Both the position numbers and the translations under genes were made by a program. From positions 21,425 through 85,424 of the forward strand of contig CAJXOA010000006.1 in NCBI GenBank assembly GCA_913057685.1: 64,000 bases of DNA. The letters are read 5' to 3'. Shown here in pieces: positions 22,773 through 30,555 of the stretch. Position 1 is the first letter of the stretch, and each line of letters starts with the position of its first letter. The notes under the pieces were generated by a model. It searched no databases, was not told the origin of the DNA, and saw nothing but the letters and a program-made list of their open reading frames with translations. This stretch comes from an uncultured Trueperaceae bacterium. Its GTDB lineage: Bacteria; Deinococcota; Deinococci; Deinococcales; Trueperaceae.

Positions 22773-23674
22773 TGCCGGACGCCCCCCGGACGCCGTTCGT
22801 CGAGGCGCTGCACGCCCGCATGGAGGCGCTCGGGACGGCGGTCTGCATGGGGATCGACCCGCGACCGCACGCGCACCCGACGACCCACCCCGACCGCTTC
22901 GGCGGCGACGGCGCGCAGGTCGCGAAGGCCGTCACCGCCTACCACCGCGCCCAACTCGAGGCCGCCGCCGACCACCTGGCGTGCGTGAAGTTCCAAGCGG
23001 CGTTCTTCGAGCGGCTCGGGATCCCCGGCTGGATCGCCCTCGCGCAACTCCTGGTCGACGCGAAGGCGCTGGGCCTCCCCGCGATCCTCGACGCGAAACG
23101 CGGCGACGTCGGCAGCACCGCCGAGGCGTACGCCGACGCCTACCTCCGCGACGGCCCGTTCGCGGCGGACGCCCTCACGCTGAACCCGTACCTCGGGATG
23201 GACGCCCTCGAGCCGTTCGTGGCCACCGCGGAGGCGGAGGGCCGCGGGGTGTTCGTGCTGGTGCGCACCAGCAACCCCGGCGGCGCCGACCTCCAAGATC
23301 TCGCCGTCGCCGGCGACGGGAGCGTCGCCGACCGCGTCGCCGACCTCCTCACCGCCCGAGCGCGGGAGGGCCCCCTCGACGCGCGGGGGTACGGCCCCGT
23401 CGGCGCGGTCGTCGGGGGGACGCACCCGGACGCGCTGGCGAGGGCGCGGGCGCGCCTCCCCCACGCGATCCTCCTGGTGCCCGGCTACGGCGCGCAGGGC
23501 GCGACCGCGGAGGACGTCGCCGCCGCGTTCGACGCGCGCGGCGGCGGCGCGATCGTGGCCGCCAGCCGCAGCCTGACGCACGCCGGGGGGGACGACCCGC
23601 GGGAGAGCGCCCGCGCGGCGGCGGCGGCGATGCAGCACGCGCTCCGCGACGCCGTCCGAGCGCGCGGCGCCTGA
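22772..23674 (+). CDS. pyrF: Orotidine 5'-phosphate decarboxylase, type 2
   Basis: Last step of UMP synthesis, 300 residues from GTG 22772, whose G is the last base of the secA TAG. The type-2 (Mycobacterium-like) subfamily is shown by MGIDPRPHAHP near residue 24, VKFQAAFFERLG, and the catalytic LDAKRGDVGSTAEAYADAY (the Lys and Asp of the K-D-K-D array). The phosphate-binding end is LVPGYGAQGATAEDV then GGAIVAASRSLTHAG. The coupling to secA has no obvious functional logic. It ends 13 bp before a convergent gene. Confidence 0.95.
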
Positions 23675-23687
23675 CCCCCCTCGATGC

Positions 23688-24500
23688 TCAGAAGCCGGCG
23701 ATGCGAAGGACGGTCGCGAGGAGCGCGTCCGCCGGAACGCTGGAGCGCACCTGCCCCGCGACGGACAGCCAGACGGGGGCGGGAAGCGGCGGTCCGGCGA
23801 ACCAGGCGTGAAAGCGCTCGGCGTCGCGCGTCGCGGGATGCGCGAACCGGACGGCGGCGGGCAGGTCGGTCGCGTCGATCCAGGCGGGCGACAGGTCGCG
23901 CCCGTCCGCCGTTTCCGGCGCGAGGTACACCGAGCGGCCCTCGGCGGTCGCCGCGACGCCGGCGAGGGTGCGCGCCGGCACGGCGACCCAGCCGTCCGGC
24001 GTCACGCGGCACGACCCGAGCGCCGCGAGGCCCGCAGGGGCGTACGGGTCGACGGTCCCCTTCCCCACCCGGCGGACTTCGAGGCGTTCGAGCCACGGGC
24101 TGGCCCAGTACGTCCCGTGCGCGACGACGTCGCCCGCGGCGTCCTCCAGGAGCACCGCGTACGCCGTGACGGCCTCCGCCGCCGCGGCGGTCCAGGCCGC
24201 CCACGGATCGACGTCCGTCGTCGCCGGGGGGATCGCGACGCCGTACGCCGCACTCGCGACGGGAAGCAGGTCGACGTCCTCGTCGCCCGCGCGGACGGTC
24301 TCGAGGAGGGTGCGGTCGGGCCCCTTGGCGAGGACGGTCGCGGCGTCGGGGAGCGCCCCCTCGATCGCGAGGAGGGCCCGCTCCGCGGGGCGGTCCGCGT
24401 CGGGCGGGCAGGGGGCGGGCTGCGCCGCCCCCCCGCCGAGGGCCAACGACCCGAGGAGCGCCGCGACCGCCGCGCCGGCGCGGAACCGCCCGCGGTTCAC
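23688..24500 (-). CDS. Secreted protein of unknown function
   Basis: 270 residues starting at GTG 24500, which overlaps the stop of the upstream lipoprotein gene (GTGA). Residues 1-26 form a signal peptide (NRGRFRAGAAVAALLGSLALGGG then AAQ). The mature part is Asp/Ala/Val-rich with two cysteines (PAPCPPDADR and LGSCRVTP). I recognise no catalytic motif. AAYGVAIPPATTDVDPW, VAHGTYWASPWLERLEVRRVG and RTLAGVAATAEGRSVYLAPE suggest a beta-rich fold. The protein is probably exported and functionally linked to the lipoprotein encoded upstream, by operon structure only. Confidence 0.7.
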   Translation of the reverse strand: MNRGRFRAGAAVAALLGSLALGGGAAQPAPCPPDADRPAERALLAIEGALPDAATVLAKGPDRTLLETVRAGDEDVDLLPVASAAYGVAIPPATTDVDPWAAWTAAAAEAVTAYAVLLEDAAGDVVAHGTYWASPWLERLEVRRVGKGTVDPYAPAGLAALGSCRVTPDGWVAVPARTLAGVAATAEGRSVYLAPETADGRDLSPAWIDATDLPAAVRFAHPATRDAERFHAWFAGPPLPAPVWLSVAGQVRSSVPADALLATVLRIAGF

Positions 24501-25363
24501 TCGGGACGGAGCCTCTCGGACGCTTGCGAGGGGTGCAGGATCTCGTAGGCGCTGCCGTCCGCCGTCGCGGCGGTGCCGGGCTCGAGTGGTTCGACGGCGA
24601 GGGTGTCGCCCGCGAACAGGTCCAGCCAGCGTGGTGACGTCCCTGCCGGGAGGTCGTAGACGCGCGTCACGCCGCCCCCCTCGTAGGTGAGGCGCAGGTC
24701 GAGGTCGGTGGCGGCCGCGACGTCGTACCGGCCTTTCTCCGACACGACGAACCGATCGACGTCCCCGAGCGTCTCGATCGCGTGCGCCGCCGTCGCGTCG
24801 TTGCGGACCGACGCGGCACCGTCGGCGTCGTCGTTCGCCGGCTCCGCGGGGTCGTAGAACGCCATGCCGGCGGCGTACAGGGCGACGGAGCCGAACCCGG
24901 AGGTGGTGCGTTCGACCTCGACGGTGTACGTGTCCGCAACGGACGGTGCGGGCAGCGCGACGCACGGGCCGGCCTCGCACCGCCAGAGGGCGGGATCGGT
25001 GGGTTCGACGGTGATCATGGGGCGGGCGAAGAGCACGACGTCGCCCTCCACGAAGCGGTTCGACGCGACCGACGAGGCGATCACGCGCCCCACGGCGTCG
25101 CGGACCCGCAGGACGTCGGCGTCGGTCATGACCACGATCTGTTCGCCGTCGAACGACGACGCGCGCACCCGCCAGGACGCCGTCTCGCCGTCCTCGAGGG
25201 TGACGCGGGCCAAGGAGGGCGCGTCGCTCAGGTCGGTCAGGTCGGCGGTGGGTCGCAGGGCACTGGGGCCCGGCGTGATGGTGATGTCGCACCCGACCAG
25301 TACGGCCGTAGCGAGCACGACGGCGAGGGCGGTGCGGACGGCGGGAAACGTACGGACGGCCAT
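24497..25363 (-). CDS. Lipoprotein of unknown function
   Basis: 288 residues from ATG 25363, preceded by GGAGGAGGTC. The N-terminus is a lipoprotein signal: a charged start, hydrophobic ALAVVLATAVLVGC, lipobox LVGC with Cys25 as the lipidation site. The mature protein is Asp/Ala/Thr-rich and seems to contain two similar beta-rich modules: SLARVTLEDGETASWRVRAS with ADVLRVRDAVG, and AHAIETLGDVDRFVVSEKGRYDV with TDLDLRLTYEG. The second resembles pre-peptidase C-terminal-type (PPC) domains (DVDRFxV plus DLDLRLT), which suggests a secreted adhesion or matrix role. One disulphide is possible (WRCEAGPCV). The function is unknown. It is co-transcribed with the secreted protein downstream. Confidence 0.68.
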   Translation of the reverse strand: MAVRTFPAVRTALAVVLATAVLVGCDITITPGPSALRPTADLTDLSDAPSLARVTLEDGETASWRVRASSFDGEQIVVMTDADVLRVRDAVGRVIASSVASNRFVEGDVVLFARPMITVEPTDPALWRCEAGPCVALPAPSVADTYTVEVERTTSGFGSVALYAAGMAFYDPAEPANDDADGAASVRNDATAAHAIETLGDVDRFVVSEKGRYDVAAATDLDLRLTYEGGGVTRVYDLPAGTSPRWLDLFAGDTLAVEPLEPGTAATADGSAYEILHPSQASERLRPE

Positions 25364-25403
25364 GACCTCCTCCAGGTTCCTCCCGGCGGTGCGGGACCCG
25401 TCC

Positions 25404-25409
25404 AGCCTA
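25404..25409 (-). promoter_or_regulatory. Candidate -10 for the lipoprotein operon
   Basis: TAGGCT on the minus strand; start site near 25397 would give a leader of about 34 nt ending in the GGAGGAGG ribosome site. No -35. Confidence 0.4.
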
Positions 25410-25433
25410 GTCCCTCGCGCTCCACTTCGGCGT

Positions 25434-25474
25434 GGCCCGCGCACCCTCGTCGGGCTTCACGCGGTGCGCGGGCC
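25434..25474 (-). terminator. Long inverted repeat downstream of fakA
   Basis: Perfect 12-bp arms GGCCCGCGCACC (25434-25445) and GGTGCGCGGGCC (25463-25474) with a 17-nt loop, 6 bp beyond the fakA stop. No U-run. It probably separates fakA from the lipoprotein operon; an operator for a dimeric regulator is an alternative. Confidence 0.5.
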
Positions 25475-25480
25475 GCGCAC

Positions 25481-27079
25481 CTACTCGAGGACCAGCAGGT
25501 ACGGGTACAGGTCCGGAGCGCCGGGGTGCACCTCCACCTCGAGGTCCTCGACGGCCGCCTCCAGGCGTTCCGCGGTCGCCTGCGCCACGTCCCCGTCGAC
25601 CGAGGCGGCGTGGAACAACGTGCCGATCTCCGCGTCGCTCGCCCCCTCCACCATCCCCGCGAGAGCGTCCTCCGCGGTGTCGGCAGCCACGACCAGCGTG
25701 CCGTCGCGCAGCCCGATGAACTGGCCCTCGACGACGTCGACCCCGTCGATCGTCGCGTCGCGACTGGCGACCGTCACCTCCAGGGTGCTCGAGGCGTCGG
25801 CGGCCTCCATCATCGCCTCGGCGACGGCGTCGACGTCGCCGTCGTCCTGGAACGCCACGGCGGCCGCGAGCCCCTGCCCCAACGTCTTCGTCGGCAGCAC
25901 CCGCACCGACCGGTCGGGCACGAGTTCGTCGACGCGTTCGGCGGCCATCACGATGTTCTTGTTGTTCGGCATCACCAGCACCGTCTCCGCGCCGACCGAC
26001 CGGACGGCGTCGGCGATGTCCTGCACCGACGGGTTGTTCGTCTGGCCGCCCCCGACGACGCGCGCCCCGAGCGAACGGAAGGCGTTCGTGACGCCGTAGC
26101 CGTCGCTGACCGCGACCATCGCCAACGCCGGCGCCTCCGCCTCGCTCATCTCGACCCCGGCCAGGATCTCGCTGTGCTGCTCGCTCATGTCGTCGACCTT
26201 CGAGCGCACCATGTGCCCGTACCGCCCGACCTCCGCGAGGAGGCGTTCGGGTTCCTCGGTGTGGATGTGGCCCTTGACGAACCCCTCCGCCCCGACCACC
26301 AACAACGAATCGCCGTACGGCGCGACGAGCTCCTGGATGACCTTCGTGGGGACATTGACGTCGGACAACAGGAACTCGGTGCAGTACCCGAACGCCTCCT
26401 CCTCGAACTGCTCCTGGGCGCGCCGCTCCACCTTCGGGGGCGGCGGCAGGTCGCGCTGTTCGAAGTGCGCGATCAAGCCCTCGACGATCCGCAACAACCC
26501 CAGCCCGCCGGCGTCGACGACGCCCGCCTGCTTCAGGAGCGGCAGTTGGTCCGGCGTCCGCTCGAGCGCCGCCTCCCCCGCCGCGTGCGCCGCCTCGAGC
26601 AGCGCGATCGGGCCGTCGGCCCCCTCGGCGTCCGCCGCGCGCTCCCCGAGCGCCTTGCAGACCGACAGGATCGTCCCCTCGACCGGCTTCATGACGGCGG
26701 CGTACGCCGCGTCGGTCGCCTGCTCGAGCGCCGCGACGAGGGTCGCTTCGTCCAACGTGTCGGCGCCCTTGATGCCCTCGGCGAAGCCCTTGAGGATCTG
26801 CGAGAGGATCACGCCGGAGTTCCCGCGCGCCCCCAGCAGGGACCCGTACGCCAGCGCGTGCGCGAGGCGGTCCATGTCCTGGGGGTCCTCGTCCGCCACC
26901 TGCCGGCGGACGCTCTGCATCGTCAGGTGCATGTTCGTCCCGGTGTCGCCGTCCGGCACCGGGTAGACGTTGAGGGCGTTCACCTCGTCGACGTGCACCC
27001 CCAACCAGTCGGTCGCGAAGGCGAAGGCGGACGCCAACGACGCCGCCGTCACCGGCTCCCTGCGGGCCGCATCAATCAC
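25481..27079 (-). CDS. fakA: DAK2-domain fatty acid kinase FakA/YloV
   Basis: ATP-binding kinase of the fatty-acid kinase system, which phosphorylates acyl chains carried by a FakB protein, 532 residues. The N-terminal DAK2 ATP-binding domain has NALNVYPVPDGDTGTNMHLT (residues 34-53) and GARGNSGVILSQILKGFAEG. The middle domain starts near residue 225 with FGYCTEFLL. The C-terminal DegV-like/FakA domain includes MPNNKNIVMAAERV and the closing LEVHPGAPDLYPYLLVLE-type end (roughly as read). GTG 27079 overlaps the asp23-like stop by 8 nt, an arrangement conserved across Firmicutes and Deinococcota (asp23-fakA). FakB is not in the window. Confidence 0.9.
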   Translation of the reverse strand: MIDAARREPVTAASLASAFAFATDWLGVHVDEVNALNVYPVPDGDTGTNMHLTMQSVRRQVADEDPQDMDRLAHALAYGSLLGARGNSGVILSQILKGFAEGIKGADTLDEATLVAALEQATDAAYAAVMKPVEGTILSVCKALGERAADAEGADGPIALLEAAHAAGEAALERTPDQLPLLKQAGVVDAGGLGLLRIVEGLIAHFEQRDLPPPPKVERRAQEQFEEEAFGYCTEFLLSDVNVPTKVIQELVAPYGDSLLVVGAEGFVKGHIHTEEPERLLAEVGRYGHMVRSKVDDMSEQHSEILAGVEMSEAEAPALAMVAVSDGYGVTNAFRSLGARVVGGGQTNNPSVQDIADAVRSVGAETVLVMPNNKNIVMAAERVDELVPDRSVRVLPTKTLGQGLAAAVAFQDDGDVDAVAEAMMEAADASSTLEVTVASRDATIDGVDVVEGQFIGLRDGTLVVAADTAEDALAGMVEGASDAEIGTLFHAASVDGDVAQATAERLEAAVEDLEVEVHPGAPDLYPYLLVLE

Positions 27080-27482
27080 GGGACACCCCCGCCACCCGCA
27101 CGGTGACCGACGCGACGCGCACGCCGCCGTAGTGCTCCGCGGCGTAGCGGACGCGTTCCTCGACCGACTCCGCGACGACCGGGATGTTGACGCCGTACGC
27201 GACGACGACGTGCAGGACGACGTCGGGATCGTCGGCGTCGCCGTCGCGCTCGATCTCGACGCCCTCGTCCGCCTGCCGCACCCCGAGGATGCGGCGGATG
27301 CCGTCCCCGAACCCGGCGGGCGCCATGCCGACCACGCCGGGTACCTCGTGCGCGGCGAGCCCGATCAGGGTCGCGAGGGCGTCGTCGGAGACGTGCGTCG
27401 CGTCGACCGGCGCGGCGGTCGGCGGCGTGGCGTTCACGGTCGGACCATTGTCCGACGGGTCGGGCGGAGTCGTTGCCGTCAC
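27072..27482 (-). CDS. Asp23/Gls24-family envelope stress protein
   Basis: 136 residues starting at GTG 27482, chosen for the GGAGGAGG ribosome site 6 nt upstream. The first 35 residues are disordered Pro/Thr/Ala. The Asp23 domain covers about residues 38-132: HVSDDALATLIGLAAHEVPGVV, then DPDVVLHVVVAYGVNIPVVAESVEERVRYA and VASVTVRVAGV. The family is linked to envelope or alkaline stress in Gram-positives, but its general role is unclear. Overlap with fakA implies translational coupling. Confidence 0.88.
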   Translation of the reverse strand: MTATTPPDPSDNGPTVNATPPTAAPVDATHVSDDALATLIGLAAHEVPGVVGMAPAGFGDGIRRILGVRQADEGVEIERDGDADDPDVVLHVVVAYGVNIPVVAESVEERVRYAAEHYGGVRVASVTVRVAGVSRD

Positions 27483-27564
27483 GTGGACCTCCTCCGGGGG
27501 GCGCGCGGGTGGTGCGGAGGCCGCGTCGGCCCCCCACCGTGATCCCCTCGCGTCGCGTTGCCGC

Positions 27565-27594
27565 ATTCTACCCCGGCACGCCGGTCAGTCCCAA
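27565..27594 (-). promoter_or_regulatory. Promoter for asp23-fakA
   Basis: Minus strand: -10 TAGAAT (27565-27570), 18-bp spacer, imperfect -35 TTGGGA (27589-27594), overlapping the 3' end of the DUF503 gene. Leader of about 75 nt. Confidence 0.55.
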
Positions 27595-27896
27595 CGCTCG
27601 ACGTCGATGCGGACCGCCCCGACGCGCGCCCCGAACGACGCGGCGTACGCCGTCGCGGTCTCGAGGACGCTGCGGCACGGTTCGGGGTCGGCGTTGATCA
27701 CGACCAACCCGATCGTCTCGACGTCCAACCGGTCGACGTCGGCCAACCGCGCGACCGACACCGGGTAGCGCTGCCGCAACCGCTCGACGATCGGCGTCAC
27801 GACGCTGCGCTTGTCCTTCTTGCTGCGCGCCTCGGGCGTGTAGACGTCGAACGACGCCACCCCCACCCACGCGACCGGGGGCGCCGCGTCGCTCAC
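27585..27896 (-). CDS. DUF503 (YlxP-like) protein
   Basis: 103 residues from GTG 27896, which overlaps the upstream GNAT stop by GTGA. The DUF503 pattern is clear: VGVASFDVYTPEARSKKDKRSVV then PIVERLRQRYPVSVARLADVD, IGLVVINADPE and a C-terminal VRIDVERWD. The Bacillus relative YlxP sits in the infB-rbfA operon and may act in ribosome assembly; that is family knowledge, not seen here. The family is small, single-domain and cytosolic. Confidence 0.85.
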   Translation of the reverse strand: MSDAAPPVAWVGVASFDVYTPEARSKKDKRSVVTPIVERLRQRYPVSVARLADVDRLDVETIGLVVINADPEPCRSVLETATAYAASFGARVGAVRIDVERWD

Positions 27897-28333
27897 CCGC
27901 CGGCGTCCCCCCCACCGCGCGAGCCGAGGGTCCGAACGAACGTCGTCACCGGCCGCGCCCGCCACTGCGCCTGCCGCAACCACGCGGCGGTCGCCGCGTC
28001 GTCCTCGGCGACCTCCGCGACGAGGTCGTACACCGCCGCGTCGTACGCGCTCTTCGTCACCGCCTCCAGCAGCGCCGCCCGCACCGCGTCGACGTCGTCG
28101 CCCCCGAACGCCAGGCGCGCCAAGCGCACCGTCGGCCGTTCACCGTCCCACACGGCGGCGGCGAAGGCGAACCCGCGCACGCCCGCGTCGGTTTCGGCGA
28201 CGAAGGCGTGCCCGGTGCGGGCGTAGAAGGCGACCGCGCCGCGCCCCGGCGCCTCCCCCACCCCGGGCGTCGCGGCGGCGAAGGCGCGAAGCGCATCCAG
28301 GTCGCTTACGTCGAGGGGTCGGACGCGGACCAT
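27893..28333 (-). CDS. Small GNAT-like acetyltransferase (DUF1999-like)
   Basis: 146 residues from ATG 28333; the start lies inside the 3' end of moaC (28-bp overlap). [25 protein letters not shown] is a GNAT-type opening, followed by [37 protein letters not shown]-terminal helical region [22 protein letters not shown] precedes a Thr/Arg tail. The acetyl-CoA loop is not classical, which fits the Thermus/Deinococcus DUF1999 group (assignment from memory). Substrate unknown. It is in an apparent chain truA, moaC, GNAT, DUF503. Confidence 0.6.
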   Translation of the reverse strand: MVRVRPLDVSDLDALRAFAAATPGVGEAPGRGAVAFYARTGHAFVAETDAGVRGFAFAAAVWDGERPTVRLARLAFGGDDVDAVRAALLEAVTKSAYDAAVYDLVAEVAEDDAATAAWLRQAQWRARPVTTFVRTLGSRGGGDAGG

Positions 28334-28779
28334 GCGCCGCTCTTCCCCCCCTCCTTCGACAGGAGCCGGACACCGTCGATCGTGATGCCCTTCGAGACGC
28401 TCTTCAGCATGTCGTACAGCGTGAGGGCGGCGACGCTCGCCGCCGTCATCGCCTCCATCTCGACGCCGGTCCGCGCGTGCGTCGCCGCGGTCGCGGTGAA
28501 GCGCACGACCGCGCCGTCGCGCGTCGCGACGACCTCGCAGCGATCCAACGGCAGCGGGTGGCACAGGGGGATCAGGTCGGCGGTGCGTTTCGAGCCGTGG
28601 ATGCCGGCGAGTTCGGCGACGGCGACCGGGTCGCCCTTCGCGTTGGGTTCGTCGAGGGCCGCGGCGGCGTCCGCCGGGAGGCGAACCGTCGCTTCGGCGA
28701 CCGCGACGCGGGCGCTCGGGTCCTTGCCGCCGACGTCCACCATCCACGGGTGGCCGTCGCGAAAGTGGGGGCCTGCCAT
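28306..28779 (-). CDS. moaC: Cyclic pyranopterin monophosphate synthase
   Basis: Second enzyme of molybdenum cofactor synthesis, 157 residues (E. coli 161). Signatures: [18 protein letters not shown] (13-30), [21 protein letters not shown] (88-108, the HP active-site motif) and [21 protein letters not shown] with [19 protein letters not shown]. The ATG lies 6 nt after TAGGCT, so the gene is probably expressed leaderless and independently of truA, whose TAG stop is part of that -10 box. No other moa/moe gene is in the window. Confidence 0.96.
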   Translation of the reverse strand: MAGPHFRDGHPWMVDVGGKDPSARVAVAEATVRLPADAAAALDEPNAKGDPVAVAELAGIHGSKRTADLIPLCHPLPLDRCEVVATRDGAVVRFTATAATHARTGVEMEAMTAASVAALTLYDMLKSVSKGITIDGVRLLSKEGGKSGAWSASDPST

Positions 28780-28785
28780 GCCGCG

Positions 28786-28791
28786 AGCCTA
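28786..28791 (-). promoter_or_regulatory. Leaderless -10 box of moaC, containing the truA stop codon
   Basis: TAGGCT on the minus strand, 6 nt before ATG 28779. Its first three bases (28789-28791) are the TAG stop of truA. Confidence 0.6.
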
Positions 28792-29616
28792 CCCCGCCCG
28801 CCCGCGCAGGCGCGCCAACCGCGCGTCGCTCCGCGCGGCGTCCCACGGCGCGTACCCCGCCTCCACGAAGTACAGCGCGTGGGGGGCGACCGCCCGTCCG
28901 GCCCGCCGTCGGTCCTTCGCCGCCAACACCTCGGCGATCGCGTCGGGCGCCAACCGGCCGGCCCCGACGCGCAGCAGCGTCCCGGCGATCGCGCGCACCA
29001 TGCCGCGCAGGAACCCGTCCGCCGCGACGTGCAGCTCCAGGTCGCCGTCCCCCTCGCGCAGCTCGCACATCAGCAGCGTCCGCGTCCGCGAGCGGGTCTC
29101 CTGCGTCGCGAGGCTCGAGAAGTCGCGGGTCCCGACGAACGCGCCCGCCGCGCGCTGCATGGCGTCCACGTCCAGCGGCGTGTGCACCATCAACACGCGG
29201 GCGCGATCCAGGGCGAGACCGCGGGGCGCGCCGCGCACCGCCCGCATCCGGTACAGGTAGCGGCGGTAGGTCGCCCCGAACTGCGCCTCGAACGTCGGGG
29301 CGACGTCCTCGACCGCCAGGACCGCGACGTCGCGGGGCAGGTGCGCGTTGAGCGCCAACCGCAACCGCTCCGCCGGCAGGGCGCTGCGCGTATCGACGTG
29401 CGCGGTCATCGCCAGGGCGTGCACGCCCGCGTCGGTCCGGCCGGCGGCGTGCACCCGCCCGTGCGTCCCCGGAAGCCGCGCGAACGCCGCCTCCACCGCC
29501 CCCTGCACCGTCCGTTCCCCCGTCGGTTGCGCCTGCCACCCGCGGAAGTCGCCGCCGTCGAACTCCAACGTCAACGCCACCCGGCGGGTCGGCGCGTCCG
29601 CCTCCAGGACGCTCAC
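28789..29616 (-). CDS. truA: tRNA pseudouridine(38-40) synthase
   Basis: Makes pseudouridine at positions 38-40 of the tRNA anticodon stem-loop, 275 residues from GTG 29616 overlapping the PAP2 stop (GTGA). Catalytic Asp lies in HAAGRTDAGVHALAMTAH (near residue 60). YRRYLYRM, THEDFSSL-type FVGTRDFSSLATQE and FLRGMVRAIAGTLLRVG complete the TruA pattern. Upstream partner in the operon is a membrane PAP2 phosphatase with no obvious link. Confidence 0.95.
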   Translation of the reverse strand: MSVLEADAPTRRVALTLEFDGGDFRGWQAQPTGERTVQGAVEAAFARLPGTHGRVHAAGRTDAGVHALAMTAHVDTRSALPAERLRLALNAHLPRDVAVLAVEDVAPTFEAQFGATYRRYLYRMRAVRGAPRGLALDRARVLMVHTPLDVDAMQRAAGAFVGTRDFSSLATQETRSRTRTLLMCELREGDGDLELHVAADGFLRGMVRAIAGTLLRVGAGRLAPDAIAEVLAAKDRRRAGRAVAPHALYFVEAGYAPWDAARSDARLARLRGRAG

Positions 29617-30473
29617 CGGAGGCCCGGCCCCCAGGCGAGGTCGACGCCCCAGGGGGCGACCACCCAACCGGCGTATGCCGCCCCGAACGCCGCGAACGCC
29701 GCCACGCCCTCCTCCGGCAGCCCCAGTGCGACGACGTTCGGCTCGACCGCCGCGACGCCCGCCAGGACCGCGCCGGCGGCCGCCAGGCCGACCAGGGCGG
29801 TCGTCGCGCGCCGCGCGACCCCGCCGCGCGGGACGTGCCGGTAGGCGAGCGGCGCGGTCGCGAAGCCGGCGAAGGCGCCGCCCAACCGCGCCGCATCGGG
29901 GGTCGCCGCGACGGCGTACGCCGCGACCGGGACGCCCACCCCGAGCGCGACGACCGCCACCCCGGGGAGGCGCACGCCGAGCACCACGATCGCGACCGCC
30001 GCCGCGGCGACCGCCGCGCCGATCGCGACGCCGGCGACGACGTCCGCGACGGTGTGCACCCCCAGGTAGGGCCGCGTCCACGCCACCACGACGGTCACGA
30101 CCGCCGCCGCAAGGGTGAATCCACGACGCCGTGCGTGCCACGCCGCGAGCGTCCAGAAGGTCGCCGTCACCTGCGCGTGGCCGCTGGGGAACGACGCGCC
30201 GGGGGCGGTCTCGACCGCCCCCGGGAGGCGCAGGAGCGACGGGTCGACCTCGAACGGGCGGGGGGCGTCCACGATCCCCTTGAGCGCCTGGTTCGTCCAG
30301 TGGCTCGCGACGACCGCCAACGCCAGGTGCCGCCCGGCGGCGGCGTCGATCGCGAGGTACGTGACGCTCAACGCCACGACGAACGCGGCCTCCGACCCGG
30401 CGTGCGTCAGCAGGTACGCCCCACGGTCGAGCCACGGCGTCGCGACGCTTTGCAGGAGTTCGATCCCCGTCAC
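29613..30473 (-). CDS. PAP2-superfamily membrane phosphatase
   Basis: 286 residues from GTG 30473, preceded by GAGGAGGGGGAC. Acid-phosphatase signatures are K-x6-RP in KGIVDAPRPFEVDP (C1), the central PSGHAQ in ASFPSGHAQVTATFW (C2) and SRxxxGVHTxxD-like TRPYLGVHTVADVVAG (C3). These place the active site on the outer face of a protein with about eight hydrophobic segments. Likely substrates are undecaprenyl pyrophosphate or phosphatidic acid. The C-terminal third (residues 170-286) is extra membrane sequence beyond a minimal PAP2 domain. Confidence 0.9.
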   Translation of the reverse strand: MTGIELLQSVATPWLDRGAYLLTHAGSEAAFVVALSVTYLAIDAAAGRHLALAVVASHWTNQALKGIVDAPRPFEVDPSLLRLPGAVETAPGASFPSGHAQVTATFWTLAAWHARRRGFTLAAAVVTVVVAWTRPYLGVHTVADVVAGVAIGAAVAAAAVAIVVLGVRLPGVAVVALGVGVPVAAYAVAATPDAARLGGAFAGFATAPLAYRHVPRGGVARRATTALVGLAAAGAVLAGVAAVEPNVVALGLPEEGVAAFAAFGAAYAGWVVAPWGVDLAWGPGLR

Positions 30474-30494
30474 GTCCCCCTCCTCGGACCGCCG

Positions 30495-30503
30495 AGGATA
30501 CCA
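30495..30503 (-). promoter_or_regulatory. Extended -10 promoter of the PAP2-truA operon
   Basis: Minus strand TGG-TATCCT (hexamer 30495-30500). Start near 30488, leader about 15 nt containing the GGAGG ribosome site. Confidence 0.55.
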
Positions 30504-30555
30504 ACGCGCGCCGCACGCGACGACGCGGCGCGCGGCGACGTGCGACCCTCTCCCC

